Notes: generated by a model from the letters alone, not told the origin. A DNA stretch of 64,000 nucleotides from Adiantum capillus-veneris (GCA_014529385.2 CM043949.1:144843850-144907849), one strand, 5' to 3'; shown: positions 43,756 through 54,856, numbered from the stretch's first letter. Made by a program: numbers and translations.

Positions 43756-45180
43756 TTGGAGTCATTGACTCCCATTATTAGCTACATTTTGGAGGGTGAG
43801 TTTCCACAAGACTACACGAAGGCTCAGAAGAGGAGACTCATGAAGAAGGCAAGCACGTATCTCTTCCTAGAAGGATCCCTCTACCAAAGAGGGAAGCATC
43901 AAGTGTGCAAAAGAGTACCAACTATTGAGGAAATCCCAGCCATTCTAAAAGGTTGGCACGAGGAAGCGTGTGGTGGTCATTTTGCACAGGAACTCACTGC
44001 AAAAAAGATTTTGCTTTCCGGATATGGTTGGCCAAGCTTGCACATTGATGTTCAACATTGGTGTAAAAGCTGTCACAATTGTCAGATTAATGGAAAAAAG
44101 TGTTTGTTACATGGTCCACGTCAATTAGTCCTTGCAAATGGTCCATTTGAAAAATGGGGCATTGATGCTATGGGTCCATTTCCTAGGACTAAAAATGGGA
44201 AATCGTACATCTTGGTGGCCATAGACTACATGACGAGATGGGTAGAAGCACAAAGTGTGGCAAAGGTAAATGAGAGGACAGTGAGAAAGTTTGTCTACAC
44301 TCACATTTGTTGTAGATTTGGCACACCTTTGGAGATTGTTTCTGATATTGGTCCAGGGTTTAGAAAGGGCTTGCTCATAGAGGTCTGTGAAGAACTTCAC
44401 ATTCTACATCGTCATAGTACACCCTACTATCCCCAATCCAATGGTCTGGTAGAAAACGCTAATGGTGTCATTGCAGGCATCATTAGAAATATGGTGAGAA
44501 ACAAGACAAAGTTGTGGGATGACTTCTTGGATGGGGCCTTGTGGACGTATCGAACCACATATAGGGAAGCCACGGAGTTTACACCATTTCACTTGGTCTA
44601 TGGTCAAGAGGCTTTACAACCAATTGAGCTCAACATCCCAACAATACGACTTCATGGAAAAGCAGCACAAGATGATCAAGAAGCATGGATGGAATGACTT
44701 CTTACCTTAGCTGAGCTTGAGTGGAAAAGAGAAGGAGCATACGAGTGCTACAAGAGGAAAGCTACGCAGGCGAAGGAGAAGCTTGACAAGAAACTAAAGG
44801 ACAAAGGCATCAATGAAGGAGATCTTGTGCTAAGGTATGACAATCGACTAGACAATCGTTTTGATGCCAAATTTGAAACTAGATGGCAAGGGCCATACAT
44901 AGTTAAGAAGGCTTTCACTTCAAGTTACCATCAACTTATGGACTTGAATGGGAAAGAGCACTCCAGGAAGGTAAATGGGTATCGCTTAAAGCTTTATTTG
45001 AGTCGTCTTCTACCAAAGGATACACCAAAGATCTGTCAAAAGGCAGCTATCTCATGTAAGTATTGTTCGGTGAAGCATGAGTGCAACTCAAACCAAAATT
45101 CCAAGGGGCCAAACAATGAAGAGCTTGTCAAGGACTCTGAAGCACTTTCTTGGGAAAAGATGCTTTATGATGGTACATGA
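43756..45180 (+). pseudogene. A3 integrase, one internal stop
   Basis: First part 43756-44697: zinc-binding HHCC region (GWHEEACGGHF, then HWCKSCHNCQ) and the catalytic core with all three acidic residues present: WGIDAMGPF, VSDIGPGF and GLVENANG. A TGA at 44695-44697 (possibly from CGA) interrupts. The C-terminal domain continues to 45180 (GDLVLRYDNRLDNRFDAKFETRWQGPYIV, with the GPY motif). No chromodomain. It inserts the cDNA into chromosomal DNA. The stop would remove the C-terminal domain. Confidence 0.9.
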
Positions 45181-45187
45181 ATATACC
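45172..45187 (+). other. Pre-PPT palindrome of A3
   Basis: GGTACATGAATATACC; differs at one base from the A2 copy at 27538. Overlaps the end of the integrase frame. Confidence 0.65.
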
Positions 45188-45194
45188 ATCATCC

Positions 45195-45204
45195 TGGGGG
45201 AGGG
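45195..45204 (+). other. Polypurine tract of A3
   Basis: TGGGGGAGGG, four bases before the 3' LTR start at 45209. Confidence 0.82.
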
Positions 45205-45208
45205 CTAA

Positions 45209-47620
45209 TGATAGCCGTTTTTTGGCTTTCCATAATTGCCATAGTAAGCTGCCTCACCCTATCAAATCACTCAAACATTTTGGTTATCCCTACCATTTCA
45301 CTGTACATAGGCGTATGTGAGTTAGAGGACTTTCCCTATATTTTTTTGAAAACCCTTAATTAGCTAGTCACCGGGCTAGTTGAGCCAAAAAAATTAAGAA
45401 AATAAAAATTCTAAGTATATTATGGCCCATTTGTGTGTAAATATTTCATTGTATATAGGGCCTAAATAAAAGGATTTTTCATAATTATTTTGGTATTTAT
45501 TTAAATATTTCTACCTATGGTGTGTTATTTATGCTATGTACATTGACTCACCATTACCATATTTTTTCACCAATATTCATCTTTTTATGGTAGACTTATA
45601 ATGAGAGAGAATTATTTTGACCCCTTTATATTTTTTGCACCTATATTATTTATATTTGACATGTACATATTTTTTTACACGCCTCAATATTTGATTTTCT
45701 TAGCTGTACTATTCACTTATATCATGATCTCAAAAATATCTTCAATTATAGAGCTACCAAATAAGGTCAAGGGTATGTGACATGCATGCATGCACCATGG
45801 GGAGCTCACTCTTGGAGGTATTCAAAAGAATCATCCAAAGAAGGCCCTCACAAGGACCTTGTGCAGTGGAAACAACAGTCGGTTTTGCCGAATTTTTAAG
45901 ATCACATGCTCCCCGAATTTGAAAAGGTGAGACAAAAAAAAATTGTAGCTCGTGAGCTGAACTTTCACCTGAAATTTTTCCATATTTTTTTGAGCTACGA
46001 GCTGTGAGCTATGATTTTATTGGTGGACCCTAGTTTGCCCATGCTATGCAGCCACACTCCCTCTTCCACTTTATCATTTTCCTCTTTCACACACACTCCT
46101 TCCTCTCCTTCCCACTCCCAAACCTGCAATTCCCATGTCCTTATTCACCCTCTTCACCATTGCCACATCTCTCACACCTCCATAGCCTTCATCCTCCATT
46201 TCTACACCCTATGTGTCCCCCTTTCTCTCTACATATATGTCCATATTACCATACTCTCTTCAGCTTTGTAAAGAACTTCAAAAAATCAGCAAAAATCCAA
46301 GGATAACCTCTGCAAATGAAGGCTTTTATCATGAATTTTCCAAGGTTTGAAATAACATAGCTTCATCGACACGCACTGCTTGGCCATGCTAACTGCTTCT
46401 TCTTACGGTGCTGTAAAGAGGTGAATGTCAACTTCTCCAAAGCTTCAACCTCTCTTTACAAGCTCATCCCTTCTCTAACTTTTCTCATCATATATCTCAC
46501 CATTTGGTGAATGATTTTGTAAATATTTTTTAGTGATAATTACTAACTACTAACCACTAACCTTATTGTAAAATGCACCCTCTACTAGAGTAGGCACTCC
46601 CAAATTATTCACTCAATCCTCTCTCCTTTCATCCTCAATAATTCTCTTCCGTTGAGCCCACATCCATGTGACTCAAAGGACAAGAGAGACCCACCCTCAC
46701 TAAAAAAAAAAAAAATGCATAATCTTTTATTCCGTCAAATAAACTTGATTAGGCCTAATCCAAATCGGGGCTTCTAAAACCTATAAATAGAACCTTTCTC
46801 TCCCTTGTAAATGATCACATGATCACACTACACCACACCATTCTCAACACATAACACACCACTCTTCAAGCCTAGTTGTGTAGAGTGTGTGCATTGTGAG
46901 TGCTCTATTCCATCACTACACATAGGTGCATGGAGAAGCTTGAAGTTAGTTATGCCATCTAGAGGAGTGGAGTGATACTATACTCTGCAATCACACTTGT
47001 AGCCTACTCTTGTCCATAAATAAGATTCATAGTTTTGGGTGCAATTGTATGCTGCAACTACGACTCTTCTCTCCAAATTGACTTGATAAGTTGGCTCATC
47101 AGGTGGTTGAAGGTATATTGTCCTTGAAGTTTGTTGTGCCATTTCATGCTTGGTGGTTTGAGGTCTTGTTGAATTGTTTGCCTAAAAGGTAAATTGTAAG
47201 AGGGTGCTCGGTGAGAGGGCTCCCGTGACCCTAAGACAATTTGTGTATTGGCAACAAGGTCAAGTTTTGTGTTGTCCCTCTATTTCTCATCAAGCTTTGT
47301 GTGCATCTAGTCTTTAAGGCTAAGATTGAGCTGCTCAAGTTGATTTGTGCTCTTCACCTCTCTCTCGCGTGGTGAATGTTTGTGTTTGGTGTGTGTGGCT
47401 ATCTTGCATTCCCCTCTCTTTGTGCGTTTGAGTACAAGGAGATTTCATGTGCGTCCTAGTTCGCATCTACAACTAGGTGGTGCCCCTTTTCTTGTTTGGT
47501 TTCTGACTATGGGTTGTTGTTGTCTCTGATTTTGCTTGCCCCAGCCCCAATTGAGTAGCACGGGAGCCTCAAAGGGTGTTTAGAGGCCGCTCTTCTTGTT
47601 GCCCACCCCGGACCGCCTCA
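45209..47620 (+). repeat. A3 3' LTR (2,412 bp)
   Basis: Ends as in the 5' LTR. About 170 bp are missing near 45570 ('catattttttcaccaatattc'). TATAAATA at 46782-46789 retained. Followed by TSD CTGC. Confidence 0.93.
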
Positions 47621-47885
47621 CTGCCATCGCCAAGCAGGTCGCCACCATAGAGCAGGTCACTATTGCAAACTAGGTCTCTATTGGAGGTGGTATCACCATT
47701 GAAAAACATGTCACCACCGCAGAATCGTTTTCCATCACCACCTGAGAAAATCAGGTCTCTATTGCCATCATCGAGCAGGTCACCATCGTAGAGCAGGTTC
47801 CACCATTACATAGCAGGTCGCTATTGCAAAGCAGATCGTTATTGCAGAGAAGGTCGCTATTGTGGAACACATTGACACAACAAAA
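47621..47885 (+). repeat. Degenerate 18-bp minisatellite (hexapeptide-coding pattern)
   Basis: Units such as GTCGCTATTGCAAAGCAG, ATCGTTATTGCAGAGAAG and GTCGCTATTGTGGAACAC follow each other. In one frame they read as a repeated six-residue pattern V-(A/T)-I-(A/E)-x-Q. Stops and small indels break the frame. A3 inserted at its left side. Confidence 0.75.
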
Positions 47886-47917
47886 CAGGTCCAAACAGAA
47901 GAACATGTACATCTTTC

Positions 47918-48010
47918 TCTCTCCCTCTCTCTCTCTCTCCCCCCACTCTATCTCTCTCTCTCTCCCCCCTCTCTGTCTCTCTCTCTCTCCTTCTCTCACA
48001 CTCTCTCTCA
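47918..48010. repeat. CT-rich low-complexity tract
   Basis: Mostly (TC)n with interspersed C runs; frames across it give Ser/Leu repeats and are not genes. Confidence 0.92.
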
Positions 48011-48410
48011 TCAATTCTCTGTCATTCTTTTTTTTAGAGAGACATAATTTACGTTTGTAGGTTTTAGGGTTTAGTATTGTTATTATGCAAACAGACATAT
48101 TTCAAACATATAGAGATATGAAAATATATTGTTTGTGTAGTATTAAATACATAGTGTATTAACAATAAACGTGAATGACAAGTCGACTTACTTGTGTCAA
48201 TTGCTTAAATCTTGGTTTGGTCAAATGGTTGGTCTTTGTTGAGTTTTTGAAGGCTACTTTCTTTGTCTGTTGTTTCTGAAATCGCTGAAATATGAAATAT
48301 GTGAGCTAGAATATTGGTGGATGTATAATGTTGGGGTTTTTCTTGGTGTTATTGGTTCGGAAAGTGATCGACCTTGTTTGGCTATAGATGCAAAAAATGT
48401 GATTCAACAA
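48011..48410. other. Spacer with no recognised feature
   Basis: No domain, repeat or RNA gene is visible. A TTTTAGGGTTTAG at about 48060 is a chance telomere-like fragment. Confidence 0.5.
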
Positions 48411-48660
48411 GGGCGGATTTGAATTTAAGGAGGGACAAAGACATCCTTTTAATTGAACTTGCTTTCAAATTTGAATCTGGATGGGAAAATTTGAATTTAA
48501 GCAAGACGGTGAAGTTGATTTAGGTGGGATTATTTAAATTTGAGCGGCTTGATTTAAATTTATGCGAGATTATTTAAATTTGGACGATTTAATTCAAATT
48601 TAGACGGGATTATTTTAATTTAGATGGGATTATTTAAATTTAGGCATTTTCATTTAAAAC
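48411..48660 (+). repeat. ~21-bp AT-rich imperfect tandem repeat
   Basis: Repeated units of the form GGGATTATTTAAATTTAGRC between about 48470 and 48655. Directly adjoins satellite array 2. Confidence 0.75.
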
Positions 48661-51600
48661 GAGCTAGCTTGGATGAGTGGTGGACCTCTTCTCCAAACCG
48701 TCAATGGGGGTAAATATGGTAGCTACACTCCATTCACATATTGAACTTCAAATAATAGAGATAACTTATATTAATAGAGCTAGCTTGGACAAGTGGTGGA
48801 CCTTCAAACCAACGTGGGCTAAAACCTTTATAACACAAGGGATAGTAGGTTGGACAAGTGGTGGATCTCTTCCCCGGACTATCCACGGTAGTAAACATAG
48901 TAGCTACACTCCATTCACATATTGACCTTCAAACAATAGAGATAGGACTATTGAATAGAGCTAACTTGGAAAGGTGGTGGACCTTCGAACCACCTTGGGC
49001 TAAAACCTCCATAACACAAAGGATAGTAGGTTGGACAAGTGTTGGACGTCTACCCGAAACCATCCATGCTATCATAGTAGAGATAGGACTATTCAATAGA
49101 GCTAGCTTGAACAAGTGGTGAACCATAAAAGCACCTTGGCCTAAAACCTCCATAAAAAAATGGTTAGTAGGTTGGACAAGTGGTGGACCTCTACCTAGAC
49201 CATCCCTGGTAGTAAACATAGTAGCTGCACTCCATTCACACATTGACCTTCAAACAATAGCAATAGGACTATTCAATAGAGCTATCTTGGACACGTGGTG
49301 GACCTTCAAACCACCTTGGGCTAAGACCTTAATAATACAATGGATAGTATGCTGGACAAGTGTTGGAAATCTACCCAAAACCATCCATGCTATCCCAATA
49401 GAGATAGGACTATTCAATAGAGCTAGGTTGGACAGGTGGTGGACCTTCAAACCACCTTCGACTAAAACCTCCATAACACGATGGTTAGTAGGTTGGAAAA
49501 ATGGTGGACCTCTGCGCAAACCATCCATGGTAGTAAACATAATAGCTGCACTCCATTCACACTTTGACCTTCAAACAATAGAGATAAATTCTTTCAAACC
49601 ACCTTGGGCTAAAATTTTAACTACACAATGGATAGTAGGTTGGACAAGTGTTGAACCTCTACCCCAAACCAACTTGGGCTAGAACCTTTATAACACAAGG
49701 GATAGTAGGTTGGATAAGTGGTGGACCTTTGTCCCATACCATCCACGATAGTAAAGATAGTAGCTTGTACACTCCATTCACACATTGACCTTCAAACAAT
49801 AGAGATAGAACTATTGAATAGAGCTAGCTTGGACACGTGGTGGACCTTCAAACCACCTTGGGCTAAAAACTCCATAACACAATGACTAGTAGGTTGGACA
49901 AGTGTTGCACCTCTACCCGAAACCATCCATGCTATCACAATAGAGATAGGACTATTCAAAAGACCTAGGTTGGATTTGTGGTGGACCTTCAAACCACCTT
50001 GGACTAAAACCTCCATAACACAATGGTTAGTAGGTTGGACAAGTGGTGGAACTCTACCCCAAACCATACATGGTAGTAAACATAGTAGCTATAGTTCATT
50101 CACACATCGATCTTCAAACAATAGAGATAGATTCTTTCAATAGAGCTAGCTTTGATAGATGGTGGACCTTCAAACAACATTGGGCTAAAACCTCCATAAC
50201 ACAATGGTAAGTAGGTTGGACAAGTGGTGAACCTCTGCCCCAAAACCATTCATGGTCTTAAATATAGTAGCTACACTCCATTCACAAACTGACCTTCAAA
50301 TAATGGAGACAGATTCTTCCAATAGATCTCGCTTTGACAAGTGGTGGACCTTCAAACCACCTTGGTCTAAAACCTCGATAACACAATGGATAGTGGGCTA
50401 GACCACTGTTGGACCTCCAGCCCAAACCATCCATGCTATCAGAGTAGAGATAGGACTATTCAATAGAGATAGCTTGGATAGGTGGTGGACCTTCAAATGA
50501 CCTTTGACTGAAACCTCCATAACACAATGGTTAGTAGGTTGGACAAGTGATGGACCTATGCCCCAAACCATTCATGGTAGTAAACATAGTATTTACACTC
50601 CATGCTCACATTGATCTTCAAACAATAGAGATAGCTTCTTTAAAAAGAGCTAGCTTGTGCAAGTGGTGGACCTTCAAAAAACCTTGGGCTAAGACCATCA
50701 TAACACAATGGTTAGTAGATTGGACAAGTGGTGGACCTCTGCCCCAAACCATCCCTGCTAGTAGACATAGTAGACACTCCATTCACACAATGACCTTCAA
50801 ACAATAGAGATAGTTGCTTTGAATAGATCTATCTTGAACATGACCTTCAAACAATAGAGATAGCTTCTTTCAATACATCTATCTTGGACAAGTGGTGGAC
50901 CTTCAAACCACCTTGGGTAAAACCTTTATAACACAAGAAATAGTAAATTGGACAAGAGATTGACCTCTACCGTGAACCATCCATGCTATCAGAGTAGAGA
51001 TAGGATTATTCAATAGTGCTAGCTTGGATAGGTGGTGGACATTCAAACCACCTTGTCCTAAAACCTCCATAACAGAATGTTTTGTAGGTTGGACAAGTGA
51101 TGAACCTCTACCCCACACCCTCCATGGTAGTAAACATAGTAGCTAGACTCCATTCACCTTTTGACCTTCAAACAATAGTCCGTTAGCTTCTTTCAATAGA
51201 GCTAGCTTGGACATGTGGTGGACCTTCAAACAACCTTGTACTGAAACCTCCATAACTCAATAGCTCTGTGGTTGGAAAATGGTGGAGATCTACCCCAAAA
51301 CATTCATGGTAGTAAACATAGAAGCTACATTGTATTCACACATTGACCTTTAAACAGTAGAGATAGATTCTTTCAATAGATCTAGCTTGGATAAGTGGTA
51401 GACTTGCAAACCGCCTTGCGCTAAAACCTCCATAACACAATGGATAGTAGGTTGGCCAAGTGTTGGACCCCTACCCAAAACCATCCATGCTATCAAAGTA
51501 GAGATAGGACTATTCAATAGAGCTAGCTTGGACAGGTGGTGGAACTTCAAACCACCTTGGTTTGAAACCTCCATAACACAATGGTTAGTAGGTTGGACAA

Positions 51601-52054
51601 GTGATGGAACTCTGTCCAAACCATCCATGGTAGTAAACATAGTAGCTACACTCCATTCACACTTTGAACTTCAAACAATAGAGATAAATTATTTCAAATC
51701 ACCCTGGGCTAAAACCTAAACTACACAATGGATAGTAGGCTAGACAAGTGTTGGACCTCTACTCGAAACCATCCATGCTATCACAGTAGAGATAGAACTA
51801 TTCAATAGAGCTAGCTTGGGCAAGTGGTGGACCTCTAAGCAGACCATACCTACTAGTAAACATAGTAGCTATAGTCCATTCATAGTAGCTACAGGTGGTG
51901 GACCTTCAAAACACCTTGGGTAAAACCTTTATAACACAAGAAATAGTAAATTGGACAAGAGATTGACCTCTACCCCAAACCATCCACACTGTCAGAGTAG
52001 AGATAGGACTATTCAATAGAGATAGCTTGAATAGGTGGTGGACCTTCAAACCAC
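48661..52054 (+). repeat. Satellite array 2, 180-bp and ~320-bp (180+139) units
   Basis: Same satellite as array 1a and in the same orientation. The landmark 'cattcacacattgacctt' recurs at about 48732, 48913, 49232, 49553, 49776, 50085, 50281, 50601, 50780, 51151, 51333 and 51657. Spacings cluster near 180 and near 320. The 320-bp unit is a 180-bp monomer plus a variant lacking about 41 bp ('catccatgctatc...agtagagataggactattcaatag'). Ends at 52054 where the LTR of element B begins. Confidence 0.92.
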
Positions 52055-52339
52055 TGATGCATGGTTTTTAGGACCCCTTCTGAAGATGCAGTAAAGGCAC
52101 AGTCAGTTGTTGGGGAGATGAGGATACTCTAGTCCAAGGGATCTCGAAAGAGAAGAAAAATCTACTTCACAAGCACCAAAGAGTAAAAAGTGCCATGGAC
52201 AGAAGATACGTGGGAACGAGCTCTTACGCATGCCTACAACCTATATCTTACAGAATAGCCCATTCTAAGTGTGAATTTCTAGTGAAATTTACACGAGGAT
52301 GTTCGTGTGGACTCACAGCACAGCATACTCCGTTTTCAC

Positions 52340-52490
52340 TTTTTTACCGACAGTAAATATTTTTTACCACAGTAAATAATTTTTACCTGCAGTAAATATT
52401 TTTCACCTACATGGTAAATACAAATCACTTTTTACCTACAGTAACTTTTTTTACCCATGGTAAATACTTTTTACTGCACCATAAGTATTT
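52340..52490 (+). repeat. ~20-22-bp repeat array in U3 of LTR B
   Basis: About seven imperfect copies of TTTTTACCNNCAGTAAATA at about 52340, 52361, 52380, 52400, 52428, 52445 and 52467. Several are near-palindromic (TTTACC-CAT-GGTAAA at 52449). Placed about 500-650 bp upstream of the TATA box, so possibly an enhancer array (inference). Confidence 0.75.
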
Positions 52491-52979
52491 GGTAGGTAAC
52501 AGTTCACTGTTACTAGAAGCAGTGATTGGGCATCAACAATGCAGTTAGAGGAGGAGAAAAGGGGAAAATCTTATGGTAAAGGTGAGTCAACAGGGATAAA
52601 GACTTTTGAGTTGAAAAGAGACATGCTGATTTTTTCAAAGAACACATGTCAAAAGAAGCCATGGTTGAGGATTTTTTGAGAATTTGATATTCAAGAGGAC
52701 CCAGCTACCACCTCCCCCCCGCAGGTCCTCCCCTGACATGTGCAGAACCTCCAGTTTCAACAGCCACCTTACCTTCTCTTAAATGCTGGTCAAGGCCTTA
52801 TCCCGATGTGTCCCAATCAGAAAAATCAGCATTTACCCTCCCCTCTCACATCACTCTAGAGAATATCTTGATGGTGACATATCAGGTGACCTCAATCTGT
52901 TGACCACCATAAGCAAAAAGTAACCCCAATCAACGGATTTAAGCATGTTTATCCCTAATCCTAAACCCTCTCAGAAACC

Positions 52980-52986
52980 TATATAA
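52980..52986 (+). promoter_or_regulatory. TATA box of LTR B
   Basis: TATATAA followed by 'ggaggccttctctcactc'. A degenerate second copy of this block ('aaataaggagtcttctctcatg') lies about 150 bp downstream at 53131. Confidence 0.6.
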
Positions 52987-53574
52987 GGAGGCCTTCTCTC
53001 ACTCAAAACCAACACTTCACCCACTTCACCAAGCAACGAAGCTATGACGACATTGCTCACAACGAGGAGCTATGGATGGAGCTCTACTCTCTCTCCCTCT
53101 AGTATGCTACATTACTAGCCCTAAAACCTAAATAAGGAGTCTTCTCTCATGCTCCATGGCCAGCATCCTCGCCATCATTCTCTAAGGTATTGATGTGTTG
53201 CTAGTAGGATCATACCTACTTGCTGGGTTGATTGTTTTTGACAAGGGATTATGCCATCCTTGGCTTGCTTCTCTATATCCTTGTTATGTATGATCAGATG
53301 CCGTTGTATTGTTAAGATGATGTCTTGTGTATATATATGATACATAAGGTCCCTAAGCTTCGTTTCTATGTGTTTTGCCATATGTTTTGATGCCATCATA
53401 ATGCCAGAAGTCTCACTTGCCTATGTGCACTATGTGTGAGGTCCTTAAACCTCTAAATTTAGGGTGGTGCCCCCTTTGTTTTGTTCTTTGCTTGTTTGCA
53501 TGAGGCCTGGTTTGTGGAGTGTGCACGAGTATAGAGCCCACCCGATTGCACTGCTCTTTTTCCCGCTATCATTT

Positions 53575-53591
53575 TGGTGCCCCCACTGAGG
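53575..53591 (+). other. Primer binding site of B
   Basis: TGGTGCCCCCACTGAGG, four bases after the LTR; identical to that of A3. Confidence 0.8.
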
Positions 53592-53643
53592 AGGGCTACA
53601 CAGACCTTCAGTCCACAAGCAATGAAGATGTGAAATCTACAAC

Positions 53644-54612
53644 ATGGACGAATGGCGTGAGGAGTTTGCAAATTGGAGAACAGAAGAGGAGGAGGCTTTA
53701 GAGGCCTTAAAAGCTTTCATCGAGGTCTTGTTACCAGGTTGCAGTGTCATTGAAATTCAAGAAGTAAGTTCTTCTACATGCCTTGTTCGTGATCGTCGCC
53801 AACGAAGGAGAGTGAGAAGAAGAGCTTGATATACCTCTGCTCTCAACCTATGAGTGCTCCAGAAACCTCCAATGCACACGAGCTTGAAATATTATACATC
53901 AACATACACGAAGGTACTGTGACACACATTAAGGGAGGAGAAAGCATCACTAGACCTCTCTTTCCTAAGGAGCCGACTAAGAGGAGGAAGATCACCTCTA
54001 CACCTAAGTGGCCCAAGGCCGCAGCGCGTGCTCAAGCGTAAGGTAACATTTGGCTTAATCTCATTAATAAGGGATTACATGACCACTATAGGCAAGAAAA
54101 AGGCTAGTGAGCAACCAAATTCAACCTCCAACTTGCAACCACGACTCTCACCCCTAAATCCTCCTGAAGCAAAGAGGCGAAGGCTTGCCTACAAGATTGC
54201 CGCCCGTCTGCGAGCGCTCCCAGTGCACTTTGTGAATCCAGACACCACCAATCCCAAGCCAACCTCCTGTCCACGTGAAGATCACTTTGGATATTGTCCA
54301 AAGTGCTTTGGAGACCGGGTGAAAAGCCTCCCTGCCCTACCTTTGCTGCTAATTTTCAAGAAGTTATCTCAATCTAAGGAAACTATCTTAGTTGATGATG
54401 TGCTGCACATTAATGGTGTCACTTTCATTCGTCATGCTAATTATGGTAATAGCATCCAATTGTTGCTTGCTAAAAGGCTCAACATTGTACAAAGTGTTGC
54501 CATCACGCCTTACGTCTTCACAGATGCATCAGGAAGAGTTGAAGTGATCCGAGGTGCTGACCTTCTGTGGATGATCAGGGTCATTGGTCCCAAGGTGGTG
54601 CAACTAAGCTAG
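53644..54612 (+). CDS. Element B upstream ORFs (ORF1-like region before gag)
   Basis: Three adjacent frames: 53644-53829 (61 aa, acidic start WREEFANWRTEEEEALEAL and basic end), 53850-54041 (63 aa, with LEILYINIHEGTVTHIKGGE) and 54028-54612 (194 aa). The last has a basic first third (PPEAKRRRLAYKIAARLRAL), a Cys pair near residue 90 (YCPKCFGD) and a C-terminal region INGVTFIRHANYGNSIQLLL. No known domain is recognised. The pieces may once have been a single ORF1, as described upstream of gag in plant Ogre/Tat elements. Function unknown. Confidence 0.5.
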
Positions 54613-54628
54613 GCTCTTGTGTGTAAGT

Positions 54629-54856
54629 ATGGACGCCAATAATGAGAATGATGATCCCCGCATGTTTCCTTTCCATTTTGTGCGTCATATCCGTGTGAAT
54701 ATTTGTATTGATAAAAAAATCTTTTATCAGCAAAGAATAGCCCTGTTGTTTGGAGCCGAGAGACTTGGGGAAATCTTGCGCTCTCCTCATCCTGTCATTC
54801 TACCCTTACTAGACTATTACCATTCCTTTGATGTGTCGATCTTCATCCTATTTTGA
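54629..54856 (+). CDS. Element B conserved leader ORF (75 aa)
   Basis: ATG at 54629 to TGA. Protein with PFHFVRHIRVNICI, GAERLGEILRSPHP and LPLLDYYHSFDVSIFIL. Two related copies are found in A3 (39366-39578, 39628-39817), so the sequence is kept between elements whose LTRs are unrelated. No known domain; it ends about 75 bases before the gag frame opens. Confidence 0.6.
   Translation: MDANNENDDPRMFPFHFVRHIRVNICIDKKIFYQQRIALLFGAERLGEILRSPHPVILPLLDYYHSFDVSIFILF

Larger units (their letters stand above)
36706..47620 (+). mobile_element. Autonomous family-A Ty3/gypsy element 'A3', Tat-like, complete
   Basis: 10.9-kb element with LTRs 36706-39290 and 45209-47620 and TSD CTGC (36702-36705, 47621-47624). 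Internal order: PBS, leader with two copies of a conserved small ORF, gag, zinc knuckle, protease, RT, RNase H, a second RNase H, integrase, PPT. The second RNase H between RT-RNase H and integrase, and ORFs upstream of gag, are features of the plant Tat/Ogre group. Coding is broken by one frameshift and about five stops, so it is inactive but young compared with C and D. Confidence 0.92.
52055..53571 (+). repeat. Element B 5' LTR (1,517 bp)
   Basis: Starts TGATGCATGG at the point where the satellite monomer breaks off ('cttcaaaccac'), ends GCTATCA, followed by the PBS. Single copy in the window, so borders rest on TG/CA ends, the broken satellite and PBS position. Confidence 0.75.

Noticed and set aside
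20476-47529. A 60-68 aa frame starting MLFTSLWRGE recurs at 20476, 24751, 29058, 39017 and 47347, and other frames recur likewise
   Set aside because: They lie at the same place in all family-A LTRs and are repeated because the LTRs are homologous; no domain or sign of coding selection.
47862-48060. Ser/Leu-rich frames over the CT tract
   Set aside because: Low-complexity translation of (TC)n; not a gene.
48050-48075. Telomere-like TTTTAGGGTTTAG
   Set aside because: Less than two repeat units; no array.
32935-52054. Regularly repeated units that could suggest a CRISPR-like array
   Set aside because: Units are contiguous 125-320-bp satellite monomers without unique spacers, in a plant genome.
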